The notes beneath the pieces are model-generated. The model was not told where the DNA came from, searched no databases, and was given only the letters and a program-made list of their open reading frames with translations. This document shows positions 45,190-57,844 of a stretch of DNA of 64,000 nt, piece after piece. This DNA comes from Colocasia esculenta (taxonomy: Eukaryota; Streptophyta; Magnoliopsida; Alismatales; Araceae): contig CM024753.1 of the NCBI GenBank assembly GCA_014218235.1, positions 6,696,001 to 6,760,000 of the forward strand, read 5' to 3'. The stretch's first letter is position 1. Every line of letters begins with the position of its first letter. The position numbers and the translations under genes were made by a program.

Positions 45190-45560
45190 TATGGCTACAA
45201 TCGGGTCGGGTTCAGAATCAGAAACACAGATTTTGATTTCGATTTTGATAACCAAAATATAGTTCTGATTCTAATAAAATTCAAATGGTTAATTCCAATT
45301 CCGTTCCGATTTCGATAATATTACCGGAACCGAAATTCCGCTAAACTAGGGTGCTTACCATGATTTTGTCTTTTGAGTTTATAGATAATTTATCAGAATA
45401 ACCGATTTCGATTATTTTCAATTCCAATTTCGATTACTTATCGGAATATATGATACCGATTTCGATAAGCTATCGACACTATTTTTTTAATTTCAAAATT
45501 GATAATTTTTATCAGAATCGAGTTAAAATATCAGAATATCAGATTATGCTTGCAGCCCTA
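45190..45560. mobile_element. hAT-type MITE (371 bp)
   Basis: The left terminus TATGGCTACAATCGGG and the right terminus, inverted as TAGGGCTGCAAGCATAAT, match the common TAGGGCTGCAA ends of plant hAT elements. The flanks are TTTTTAAC and CTTTTAAC, an 8-bp duplication with one mismatch. The inside is rich in GATTTCGAT and ATCGGAAT words and has no coding. Confidence 0.7.
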
Positions 45561-45980
45561 CTTTTAACTCTTACTTTAACGCGTTTCAAGTTAGACTTTA
45601 AATTATATCAACAATTACATTAAATATCACATACTTTAATCGAATTCCTCTTCTTCTTTAACATGTTTCTTTTTTTACTTTAATTAGTTTTTTCACCTAC
45701 TTTAACACACTTAAACTACTACTTTAACAGACAACTATTATGACTTCAATAGATTATAATTAATGATTTAATACATCGCAACTACTACTTTAACAAACCA
45801 AACACTTTAGTTGATTTCATCTTCTTTTTTAGTAGATTTTTTTCTTCTTTAACAAATTTGTTCTTCTACTTTAATTGGTTTGCTCTTATACTTTGACCAA
45901 TTTCTTATATATACTTCAAAATCTGGTGCGCCCACTGACATCTTATCCTCGACCCAGGTCCAAACCTCCACGCCTCGTCA
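45561..45980. repeat. ACTTTAAC-rich low-complexity sequence
   Basis: ACTTTAAC or CTTTAAC recurs about ten times. The opening (AACTCTTACTTTAACGCGTT) reappears in diverged form near 48842 and 48970, on the other side of the Copia-type region, so that region may have inserted into a local repeat array. Confidence 0.45.
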
Positions 45981-45986
45981 GAGTGA

Positions 45987-48835
45987 TGTTGGATCGGAAT
46001 GACAGATTCACAGTCCTAGAGGGGGGGTGAATAGGACTTTCTAACTTTTCAAAATTCTTCTGAAAAACACAACACTAAGTAGATGTGTTAGTACTTGGTG
46101 TGGGTGTGTGTGATTCAAGTGTGAACTTGGCGGAAAACAATCACACAGAAAATTACACAAGAGATTTATCCTGGTTCGGCCCTTCCCATATGGAAGTCCT
46201 ACATCTAGTCCTCAAGCCATCCACTTGAGATTTCACTAAGCTGCCAATCAACTTGGCCTTCTCTCACCCGTGAGAGGAAATTACAACACCCTTGCTCCAA
46301 ACCAAGTCTTCCCTAAAATAGGGTAAACAAAAACTGCCTTATACAAAAAGCCTTCCCTTCACAAGAGGGGCAATGCAGAATCAAACTTCTGCAGAAGTTA
46401 CAACAAAAATGAAGGAAGAAACTCTTGTGTGTTTGCCTCAAAAATGAGCACAGAACACACACTTTCCAGCAGGATTGAAGATAAGGAGTTCAATCTAAAT
46501 CCTAGCTGAAGCTATTTGGGTGGACTTTGAAAAAAAGGAATTACATTTGCCACCCAAAAGACAGATCTTCAGAACAGGAATTTCTGAAGAGATTCTCTCA
46601 AATAAGAACTTTGAGCAGGAAGGCTTTGAGAGAGCTTGAAGAACGGAAGATGAGCTTTCAAGGAATTGTCTTGAACACTATGCCTTGTTTGGCTGTTTCT
46701 TCAAGAGCTTTCTTCATCTTTTTATAGTCTTCAAAAACTAGTCGTTTGGAGAAGATAGCCGTTGGAGTAAGATGGCTGTTGTGTTCTTAGCCGTTTGGAG
46801 ATAGTCTTGGGGATCCTTTGGATCTTGGAAGTTTTATCCGAAGGACCAAGAATTTTGTCTCTTTCCAAGGTCTTCAGAAATAGGAGCAGTTGCCACAGCT
46901 AGAAGATAAGCTATTTAAGTCTTGAGCTGAGCAACCCATGCCAGACATGTGTGCTCCAATAAATGCCTATTTAGCAATGACAAGACAAAGACAAAAGCAT
47001 CTCCATACCTTTGTGGTAGGTGGGTCAGTGGAGTACAACAAACAGTATGGAACCTAGTATTCTTAGTCATTTCAGAAAATTAAGTAGACAGACAAAAAGG
47101 TGAAGTATGGGTCTGTCAGTGGTAGGTGAGATGGTCAGAAGCCATGCGTCTGAAACTTACATAAATGCTTCGTGTCTCTTAGAAGATATGGACTGAGGCA
47201 AAGGACACTAAGACTGTAAGACTAGAAATAAATTTGCAAAGAATATTTTGCATAATTTCGAATGTACTGAATTTCGTCAGAAGAAATATATTAAAATATG
47301 ATCATGAAATTTGTTATTGATTTTATTCTTTAAGGGGTTTAAGATTCAATAAAGAACTAATAGAATATTTCCTGACAGATAGAACTAACAAAGGTACAGG
47401 TATACAACTAACAGTGTAGTCAAATGCAGTAGAATAGGTAATTCGACTAGAAGTAATCATGTGACTACAGTAGGAACTATGTAAATCGACTGCAATAGAG
47501 CAACCATCAGTAGTGTAAAACTGAGCTGAGGTGGTGAGTCGAATGATGTTTAACTGTGAGTTGAAGTCTTGAATCGAATACAGTCTTAGAAGAGTGAATC
47601 GAAGCCATGAGTCGAATTCAGTGTAAAAGACATTCGGCTGTACGAGTCGAAGTCATGAGTCGAATACAATGTAAAAGACATCGACTGTATGAGTCGAAGT
47701 CATGAGTCGAATACAGTGTAAAAGACATTGACTGTATGAGTCGAAGTCATGAGTCGAATACAGTGTAAAAATTATGAGTCGAATACAGTGTAACGTTGTG
47801 GACTTAGAAAGATTTTCAAAACTAGTGACTGAGCTTCTGAATGAGTCGAATTAGTCGAATTCAGTCGGCTATAGAGAGAGTCTGTGCCTTAGAAAATTTT
47901 AGGCATTGAATCTGTCTAGAAATTTTTGTGATATATCTATATTATGGAAAATACATATTTAGGGAATTTTTTATGGTAGACGCAAAATATATATTTAAAG
48001 ATTTGTCATAGCAAAATCATTTATTATTTAAATACTTAGGGGTAGTTGCTTAACAAGTGAGGCAGGACACAAGTAACACAACAGTAATCGTCGTAGTTGG
48101 CTGGACTACGGTCCTACGCCTGACCTCTCTAGGCGTTCCGGGGCCACAAAGAGTGAGGCAGTGAGAAAAGGACTGGCTAGCCTGCACTGGGTAGAACTTC
48201 GGCCGTCCTCGGTGTCCTAGGCCTAACCAAGAGAGCTCTGCAAATGACTTGACGCGCCGTCCTAACCACCATTTTCCCATCAACTCCGGTGTCCGTGACT
48301 CGAGTACGCTTGTCGCCCCGAACGCTCCCTCTAAGGAGCACGAGGATGGGGGTCCCAGACAACGGTAACAACCTCTCTCATGGGATAGGCCCTCAGGTGC
48401 CGAGCACCGAGTGAAAGACTAGTGTAGGACCGTACTAGGGAACTAGCACAGGTGCCACAGGTACAGTAAAGCTTGCAACAACTGCTTGATCTGAGGCGAA
48501 GTCTGAGAGAGAAAGATTAACAATGAGAAAATCTTCAGAACTCCAAGCTCTTGAAAAAGTCTAGGCAATCAAAGGCTGAGATCTACGAGCTAAGGAATGA
48601 ATGGAGTGAGGTAAGTCGCTCTTCTTTGTTGTTGAAGGTTTTCTTGAAGGCTCTATCACACAAAGATTCAATTAATTCACGAACTGAATTGTCTGAGTGT
48701 CTTCAGTCTTGTATATTATCTTCACTTTAACAAAGTAGTCGTTGAAGAGACTGTTGTCTCTAAGATTAATGCTCGTTAGACTGCATGGTCCATCGTGCGC
48801 GACAGGTAAGCTTGCAGTCATTTAATGCTCTGGAG
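45987..48835 (+). mobile_element. Copia-type (SIRE-like) LTR region
   Basis: It begins TGTTGGATCGGAATGACAGA and continues with CCTAGAGGGGGGGTGAATAG and TTTATCCTGGTTCGGC, all typical of the start of SIRE/Maximus Copia LTRs. No polyprotein coding is present. Its right border and target duplication were not found; the end given is where ACTTTAAC-rich flanking sequence resumes. A segment at 48080-48200 (GTGAGGCAGTGAGAAAAGGACT) resembles family A LTRs, so the region may be composite. Confidence 0.5.
47580..47795. repeat. ~48-bp minisatellite of paired GAGTCGAA sites
   Basis: About four units of 47-50 bp run in tandem, each holding GAGTCGAAGTCATGAGTCGA, then ATACAGTGTAAAAGACAT. Each unit has two GAGTCGAA sites 13-14 bp apart. 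It lies within the Copia-type LTR region. Confidence 0.75.
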
Positions 48836-49323
48836 CCATGTAACTCTTATTTTAACGCCTTAGAACTTAGACTTTAAGTCATGTTAACAGTTATACTTTA
48901 GATCATATCAATATTTATTTTAAATCTCACATGTTTTAACTCACTGTCACACTTACTTTAACAACTTTGAACTCTTATTTTGACGTCTTAGAATTTAGAT
49001 TTTAAATAATGTTAAAGTATGAACATAATGGTCATATATATCTGATGGCACAAAAGCAAACGGAAAGGGAAACGAAGATAAAAAAAAATAATATAGAAAT
49101 TATCTTCACAGAGGCTAATGATAAAGTCTATAAAAAAATGAATTGTTTAGAGCACATTTTTTAACTGGGACTAGAAAATAAATCCCTCCTTTAACGAAAA
49201 CCTATAATTAATTTGCTTTAAATTTTAGTGCGACATTCATTCTCGGTAAATTTTTTTGTAGGTCTATTGAGTGGACATTTTTTGTTTTAGAAACGAATTA
49301 ATGTCCAATTCCATCTAGGTTAT
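48836..49323. other. AT-rich and ACTTTAAC-like sequence, no gene
   Basis: Two diverged copies of the AACTCTTATTTTAACG block occur here (48842 and 48970). The rest is AT-rich with no protein-like frame. Confidence 0.35.
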
Positions 49324-51580
49324 TGTGACGGAACGCCTCGGCCAAGCCGTTTTAAACCAATAACGCACTTGATCCGAGTCCGCCTCCCGCGAACGGGCCG
49401 AAGCCTCGCAAGGGATACCAAACCACAGTCCGTGTAAACACAAAGGAACACACCACATTTTATATACAATTCACAAGTTTACATAGCCAAATTTCCACAA
49501 AACTAAAAAGAAGTACAAGAGCCTGGGGCATTCCCCGAGGCACAACTGAAGAAAGTAAACAACTGACTAAACTACACGACTCTACACTGCTGGAGCTGCA
49601 ACTACACAGCTGGAGGTACCGACCCTGCACGTTGCAACGCGGCTCAGAACTGGACGACGGTCGTGAAACGTTCTCCTCGCTCTCACCTGTGGGGGTAGGG
49701 GTGAGCCTCGCTAGTCACTGGCTAAGTAGGGAACTCCCCCAACACCGAGCAAAACAAAACCACAGGTGCTAAACAGTAAACAGTACTAATAATTTATAGA
49801 ACATTTAAGCAGGATATAAAAGCTGTAAAGTACTCACCGTCTGCCGACTACGAGAAAGAACATTAATAAGTAAACGGCAAACCAGTACAGGTGTACAAGC
49901 TAGAGTAGAGATAGCCAACACGAGCACGTAAGCTGGTTCGCGACACCAGAAACTGACTCGGACAAACTAACACAGGTCTACCTCTCAGTCTCGCAGCCAC
50001 GGACGAAAGGTCCAGCTGCCGCTCCACGAGAAAAACAAACAACTGTGGAGACCAACTAAACACCACCACCTGCGGACCACACGGTCACAGGCCCATGCCT
50101 GGCACCTCTAGAGATCCTGGCCCGGAACACTCTAGAATGAGGCACTGGAAAAGGACTAGCTGGGGTCCAGTACGTCTACTGGGTCCGTACTCCAACTACG
50201 AGCGCGCTACAAGTGACTAAAAACAAACTCACGTGTCATTGTCCCACTGTCGTCTTTCCCTCAGCCGGACGTGCAACTCAAACACAAGAGTGAGGGTGTC
50301 CAGGTCAGACGACACAGACCTCGACGGTACAAACAAGTACCGGGACAAAGCCCCGAGCTAACAGCCTGGCTCACAAAGAACCTGGGGCACCCAAATGGAG
50401 AGGTAACACGGTAGGCGTCGTACTACTCGCCACGTACACAAAACCACGTGCACGTCACACACAAACCACGTGAAACCTACGTAAACCACAAGTAACCACT
50501 GGTCCACTACACGTGAACCCAACTGACTTGCGTACAACGCGCAGTCACCGAAGTAAACAACTATCAGCATACCTTGTATGCTAAACACATAAACCAAGTG
50601 CACTCAGTGCACCTCGTGCGTCAACGCACATGCATTATCGAAATTATCGTACTTAGTCATTTTGCTCATATAGAAGTAGGCGGCCACATCGACTGCCGCT
50701 TACAGAGAGTCAACGGCAAGAGTCCTCGCCGTTAACCTCCTGGCTGAGGATCTTGGCGACAAGCGATCTTGACGCCAAGTTCTTCGGCCATAAACCCTGC
50801 AGAAACCCTAATCCGGCCCTGCGGGTTTTCTAACTGATCTAACTACTGAAAAACATGCAAATGCAATTCCTTTAGCATGCTAATACCCAATACAACCATT
50901 ATAACATGATTCATACAGTAAACTACTCAAACCACCCATTATCCCGCATGGTGCAACTCTATTCAAACATGGATTATCACGCTGGTTCAAGTGGTTATGA
51001 TGTGTTTTAATGTTCTATAGAGCTACCAGGGTTCGTCCCCTACCTCAGAACGCGTTAGAATCTCCCGCAATCTCCTGGTTCACGCCGAGCCCTCCGCGAG
51101 CTCCCACGCGAATTGCACCACACCGCGACGTCTCCTCGCGCAATTCGGCGACGCCACGCGTTCTACGATCGTCCAACTACTCCTCGGTACCTGTTAGAAG
51201 CTTTAGAAACACCGGGGTGCGAAGCTAGGGCAAGAGGGGAAGAGAGTGAGCTGAGAGAGCTGCCCTCGGGTAAGCTTATAACCTGCAGAACTGACAGGTT
51301 GGCGTCAACCCCCTTGTCGCCAATAGCAACCGCCACCCCTTAACGTCCACATCTAATGCCGCTAAGTTCATGATGTAAACGTCCATTAAGCTGGACGCCA
51401 ACTCCAACTGAACAGCAGCTTGTCCTGCTCCATTTCAGGACCAACCTGCTCTTTACCTGAGTCGAACAAACCACACGTCCACACCATACATTCCACACAA
51501 CTAACTCGCATTGGCCTCACAACGGCCGCCACAACCAACACACACGATCCGCATGGATCCGAAAAGCACGCGACGTTACA
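49324..51580 (-). mobile_element. Complete LTR, family A copy 3 (solo LTR, 2.3 kb)
   Basis: It starts TGTGACGGAACGCC and ends AAAGCACGCGACGTTACA. The perfect 5-bp duplication GTTAT lies at 49319-49323 and 51581-51585. It is inverted like copy 2 and collinear with it, including GCGAACGGGCCGAAGCCTCG near 49390, the near-3' block at 49701-49731 and the degenerate palindrome near 50752-50776. No coding. Confidence 0.85.
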
Positions 51581-51585
51581 GTTAT

Positions 51586-53607
51586 AAATCTATTTGGTTT
51601 GTATTTGATGGGACAGTTCTATATATATTATATATTGACAAGCCGACACTTTAGACCAGGCCCATTTAGAACATATTTTCTTATAGTTGTTTGCCAAAAA
51701 TGTGTAACTGGAAACGCCCAGTAACATTGATATATTCTTAGAGAAAAATCTATTGCACGTCAAAAAAAATGCAACAAAATAGGAGTAGAAAGAGAGCTGG
51801 GAGAGAAATATCTAAATATAAAGCGCATACATGATATAAATATTAGAGTGTTAGGAACTTCTAAAGTTTGTCGTGTCACCGGATGAGACTAAATAAGAAT
51901 TTTGTGAGATGATATGGATCAAAAACATACTGTATAGTATCGCACTGCTTCAAGCAGTTCATCCCAAAGAAGGCTCTAGTAACATCCCACCTTTCTTTGC
52001 TCATCTTTGTGCATGGCATGGCATCCTCCTTGTCTCTCCTACTCGCCCATGCCCTCATCCTCCTGCTGGCCATGGCTAAGTTCCAATCCTCCCAAACACC
52101 GACCATGATATCTTGAAGGGCGATGGTTTTGAGCATCTCTCCCTCTCCTACTACTGCTCCTTCCGGCACTGACCCACCATTTGGCTGACTGCATAACATT
52201 TGCGCCTACACTGGTTGCTACCATGCCTTCAACGGCTACTTCACCTGTGCCCCGACGATGGAGGTGGTCGCCTCCAGTGTGCTGGCCTCGACGGCGCCAT
52301 ATCCTTGCCATCCTCGCCAAGCTCTCCCTCAACCATGTTAAGCCTCGTCGTCAGATTCAACCTTCCATGACGGTGACCATACATGAGGGGTAGGGTGTCT
52401 TTTGGTGGATTGTCTTTTTTTTTTCTTTCTTTCTTTTTTTCTCATTTTAACAGTAAAATATGTTGTCTTTCGTACATGGAAGAAACCAATATCATTGGGA
52501 AAAGATAGGGTGACAAGCCACCCACCTGACCCAAGTAGCGTGCGCATCCGCAACTAAAGTTAATACACTTGCAGACGAAGCTCAGGAAATATTGGGCAAT
52601 ACATCAAAATCTGGCTTTCTAAATACACACAGGGCAAATCGCAGAAGACCTCCTCTAGATCGAACGTTGCACAAGAATAGTGGAGGAGGAAAGTCGACTT
52701 TCATTGACGACAGTCCACCGTGAAACAAGGCACCCACGGCCAACTGGGACGCCGTGGAGAGGCTCGACATGGGAGTTTGGGAAAGGGAAGTCAAGAGGCG
52801 CAAACTAGAGTGCCAACAAAATCTGCATCGCTGCAAGATCTGGGTGTCACACGGATTTGCCAAAAACGATCGCCGGCGAGCGCCAACAATATTGGGTCGG
52901 CAGGAGGAAGTAATCCCTCGAGCATCTAGACCGTTGAGAGGAGAGCTAGCTCGACATGATCGGACCAAGAGGAACACCGCAGCGAAGGGCAAAGGGCCGC
53001 TAGAGAAGTAACGAGAGTAGATTGGACGGCCAATGAAGAATACTACGACAATGCGAAAATAGAACTACATAGGAGAGAGGGGAGGCACCGGCTGCGACAC
53101 CAAATACACGCAAAACACACACATAACAGGAAACATAAGTGCCCTCGGCAACAAGGGCTATTACGTCGAACCCTGATTTCTGGACGAGTCGGAGAAGAGA
53201 CCACCAACCTAGTCGGAGAAGGAATCCCCAGATTTGTTGGATGACAACAACCTTCCCAAAGGGAAGAATAGAGTAGGGATCGAACTCTCCAAGACAAAAG
53301 CTTCAAAGAGAACAGAACCATCCGGAGGAAGAGACGGGAGACTCCCCACCAGACGGTATGTTGATTGTATATAAGGACCGTAAAATCTCAAGCACGATGT
53401 AGCACATGTGTACCACATTTGTACGGTATATCACCCCCAAGTAGAAAAATAACTAAACTAATTTTCTAAGTGCGGACTAAACGACAATAGACAATACGAG
53501 GGAGAGAGTTGATACGGTTCCATCATATCTTAACATTAGAAGGTTGGATCTTGATCCAATTGTTCCGAATGAAATAGTATAATTTGGATCCATGCTAGGT
53601 AAAATGC
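51586..53607. other. Intergenic sequence without a convincing gene
   Basis: AT-rich at 51600-51900. Mixed composition at 51900-53400 has several short open frames on both strands but no recognised domain. A T-rich tract lies at 52417-52442. It may hold old gene fragments, but none can be supported. Confidence 0.35.
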
Positions 53608-53802
53608 ACCACTCTATGAGAAATATTTATTATTGCCCTCCATATAAGGTAGTAAAAATGATGTGAATTATTTAAAAATAAAATTTATTAGTTGAAAATC
53701 TAATAAGATCTTTTTTCAACTAACAAAATTACTTACTAAATAATTCACATCATCTTTATTATTCTACATAAAAGGTAATAAAAATTTCTCATGTGAGATG
53801 TG
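53608..53802. mobile_element. Short hairpin MITE
   Basis: CTCTATGAGAAATATTTATTA faces the inverted TAATAAAAATTTCTCATGTGAG, and GATGTGAATTATTTA faces TAAATAATTCACATC. The arms are about 85 bp with a short central loop (TTGAAAATC...TTTTTTCAAC). Superfamily and target duplication are not resolved. Confidence 0.6.
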
Positions 53803-54475
53803 GAGCCCTCGGGAGCTCAGAAGCAAGCATCTCCGCGGCCAGGAAAATTCATGTTTCCTTCGTATAGTTTATTTTTTAAGACCCACATATTTATATTTAT
53901 GCTCCTTACAATTAGATATTTTAAAAAGCCTCATTTTTATACATAACCCTTTAAAGTCTGAAATGATTTAACGAAGCTATCAGAAAGCAGACAAAATCTG
54001 TCAATTGATTAGGAAAAAAAAACGCCCAAAAATATTTATCAAATGAATATGTAAGTATAACGAGTTATAAACACAAAAAATTCATAAAAGTTGTAATTAT
54101 AAAGAGTTGATAATAAATAACAAAACTTAAGAAAACAATTTTTTAAATATCAAAACTTATAAGGGTGATTGACAGCTAAAAAAAGATCTGAATTCTGAAA
54201 AACAGTTGGAGAAGCCCGGTTGACTGTCGTCGAAGGTTTTTTGACACAAATCATAATTTAAATCATATGAAAAAATGTATAAATAAATACGACGAAAGTA
54301 TATATATATAAAGATAAAGACATACAGATATATCCACAAGTGATATGATGATGCTAAGAAAGAATGTGCTGGAGTCTTGGATGTTAATGGGCCGGGTCTG
54401 GACTGGTCCGATCTCAATCTAATGTAATTGGCTTGGCGGCCCATGACAATTTTTTTGTTTCAGCCGGGTCGGGCC

Positions 54476-54479
<4 letters not shown>
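53803..54479. other. AT-rich intergenic sequence
   Basis: Nothing recognised. Confidence 0.3.
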
Positions 54480-54527
<48 letters not shown>

Positions 54528-54540
54528 CTCTCTCTCTCTT
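54480..54540. repeat. (CT)n microsatellite
   Basis: About 60 bp of CT dinucleotides interrupted by single extra C bases. Confidence 0.95.
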
Positions 54541-55378
54541 AATTCAATTAAATGTAAGGTTAATAAACAGAGACCTGAAAAGCTCATGAGCATATGTGAT
54601 GGCTCCTTGATGTGTCAAGGATATTTTTGACAATCCATGAAAGTGAGGAGTGACCTATCAAAAAGAAAGTGATTTTACAAAGTTTGTGTATAACAAAAAT
54701 CCCCACCTTTGAATCCTGAAACAAATAAATTTAAGCAACCACCCAAGAAAAAAAATGTGGTGATCAATGTTTTGGAAATCCAGCCGATTATCAATTTGCT
54801 AGGACTTTGGTCTGATTTCTTCCTGAAATTGGTGCATAGATTGATTTTCGTCATAAATCGAATTCGATAGTTCGGATAGCAAAACTTTGCATATGAATCT
54901 CTTACGTACGTTGGATAAATTTTGAACAGTCTATTTCATAGAACTATCCTATGTTATTTTATCCGAGGCCCATCAAACCAGAAAAGGAAAAAAATCTGAA
55001 TTTTCTATCCATTGTTGTCCTATTCACTTATCAAATCGACTATACTTTTGTTTGGTTTTATATATTGTACATTGGCATTTGCATGAATCTCTCATACATT
55101 AATTAGATATTACATACAATTTTGTCAATCACTATTTCATCAACAAACTTATTATCTTAGATTCTTAGAAGACAATATTTCGCACATACTTGGGCTTAAA
55201 ATAAGATAAGAAGTTCATGTGTGGAGGGGATAGATACAAACGTATATGTGAGATGGGCCTTTTGTAATTTCCCATTTAACAAGGACACTTTGTTAATAAA
55301 AAATATACTCTAGCATCTCCGCTTGTCGTATGATTTGAAAAGCAAGTCTTTTTTCTTTTTCGGTCCTATATGAGATTA
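54541..55378. other. AT-rich intergenic sequence
   Basis: No gene or clear repeat. It ends with the A of the Helitron insertion site at 55378. Confidence 0.3.
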
Positions 55379-56309
55379 CTAGTGAAAAATCCGTGCGATG
55401 CACGGTAGTTGTTTATAAAATATTAAAATGAATAAAAATATTATTTATAAAGATATAATTTTATTGTACATATATAATTACATTATAAAAAATATAGTAA
55501 AAAATATGAAGATGAATAAAGCATTCAAGGAAGATTGAATAGTGTGAGAGAATAAGAATATACAATAAAGATTTTCTATTCGTGCAAAAATAGTAATTCA
55601 TAGGTAGGAAAAGAACATAAATATTGAAATAACAATGATAATGGACATTTATTAAAAAAATATAATTTTCTATGTAATACCAATATGAAATTATGTGAGA
55701 TTAAAAATTGATAAAGAAGACGTTCAAAGGTGTTGATCATAAGTTCAACAAACATATCTTTCACATATGAAATTTGATCTATCGAGAATGATAAATACAA
55801 AGATCATACACAGTTAAACTTTGAAGTAATCAAGACAAATGAATTTTGACAAAATCTAATATCAGACTTTTAGATTTGCTTGAAAACTCTAATATCAGTG
55901 CCACCAAAAAGATTAGCCGAGTGGGAAAGATTATTTACCGAGCATCCGTGCGATGCACGGTATTTTTAAATATATAAATTTTATAATTACCAAAACGTAT
56001 AATTACTTTTTATTAAGTATAAAACAAATTATGCTCTATAATTTCAGATTTTAGAAGAGAATGTTGGAATAATATAAATTGTATATAAAATTGTTTCCAA
56101 AATTTTTTGGCAACACAATATATTCAAGTATTTAAACTTACGACATTTACAAAAATTCACAACACACTCATAATATAATTTATGAATTTTATCTGAAGAT
56201 TAAACAGTTTTAATTATATTGGACTATTTCCTGAGAATTACGAGAGTGCCATCCATATTAATCATACTAATTCTTGACACACAAAATACCATTCCAATAA
56301 TCTCTCTCT

Positions 56310-56905
56310 AGATCGAACATCATGCCTCTGTCTCCACCAAGTTGCTGCCATTGTAGCCCCATGAACAACCTGTTCTCCCCATCTGTAGTGCTTTTACAAG
56401 AAGCCTCTTGTGGCCAATGGTGTTGCACCACACAGTGCTTCAAAGGGTGCCGTCAACGCCCGCTGTCCGCCACACTATTTTCCACATCTTCTCTGTTTCC
56501 ATGGTGGCCGCTAACTCCGTAATACAGATCATCAAGGCGCATGCGTTGGTGTCGAGGAATCGGTCCTAAGGACGTCGAGAAAGCCTGGAGCTTGGAGTGG
56601 GAGGGGGCTGGCACCGGCGCTTCCTAGCACAAGATCTCCATGGTGTTGGTAGAGTTGCACCTGGGCAGTGCAGGGCCTGCTCCGGCGGAGGCCTCGACTT
56701 CCGCTGCTACGTTGCATCAGTAGCTGCTGCTGGTGTGGTGCGGGACTGGGGCAACAGAGAGGGAGGGCGCCGGATGGTTTCTTCCATCTCTCATCAGAAG
56801 AAGCTTCCTCTATGCCGTAGCATCGTAGGCTTCGTCGTCCTTCTCCTGGAGACGTGCCACTATCGACGACCAGGTCGGGGGAGAGCCCCTTCACTGGCCT
56901 GATCT
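56310..56905. other. GC-rich segment, possible captured fragment
   Basis: Composition rises abruptly above the AT-rich Helitron background. Open frames exist on both strands with Ser/Pro/Cys/Arg-rich translations. No family was recognised. Confidence 0.3.
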
Positions 56906-57844
56906 AAGTAGTGGTCGCCTACTTAACTGCTACAGTAACAAATATAAAATAATAATAATTATGTTATTTTATTTATATAAAAAAACTACAAAATAACCAA
57001 CCTAATGTTATCCAAAAATATTAAAAAAAATTGAAGAAAGATAGAAAAAAAAAAACAACTTGAATCCATTGTAGCGCTAATATTATTGTAACTGCTACAG
57101 TAATAAATTTAAAATAACAATATTTATGTTATTTTTTTATATAAAAAAACTATAAAATAAAAAACCAAGGAATATCCAATCATATTTTTAAAAATAAACT
57201 TACATAAATACAGAAAAATGGAAGAAGCTTAAATCTACTGTTCATCACTGTTTATCACTGTAGCAGCTACAATACTCGCTGTTCGACAGGAATTATCTGA
57301 TAATCGATGTTGATGCAAGTTTACAACAAAATGGATCTTCACAATCTGTAAACAGAAGAAAAGTCATATGTAATCACAGAAATATATAATAGGGAAAGAT
57401 TGGGAGAGAGAGCTGGTGGGAAGCAGAGAGAAATAAAGATTGTAAGAGAGAGAGAGAGACAGGTTGCATGGGAGAGATGTATAAAAATAAAGTAATCGGC
57501 AAAGCTACGTGAAGTAAGGAAGTGGAGTTGATTAAAAAAGAAAAAAAATGTGGAAGTCGCCCTCGCAAGTGTAGGAAAATAGAAAACAGAAGAAGGTGGA
57601 GTGACTTCTGCCCATGGTATCGATCTACGCAGTTGGAGAAGAACCGCGCTTGTGACCGCGAGCTCGACGTCGTCCCGGTGTCGTTCGAAGGTAGCAGGTG
57701 CCTCTCCGTGTCGGAGTTGAACGACATAAGAGCTGTGAGGTCCATGGAGACACAGTCTTCTTTGGCAGCGGCAAACGGAAGGTGCAGAGTCGAACATTTG
57801 CCGTTCTCACCATACTACGACTGGGAGCAAGTATTAGAACCTGG

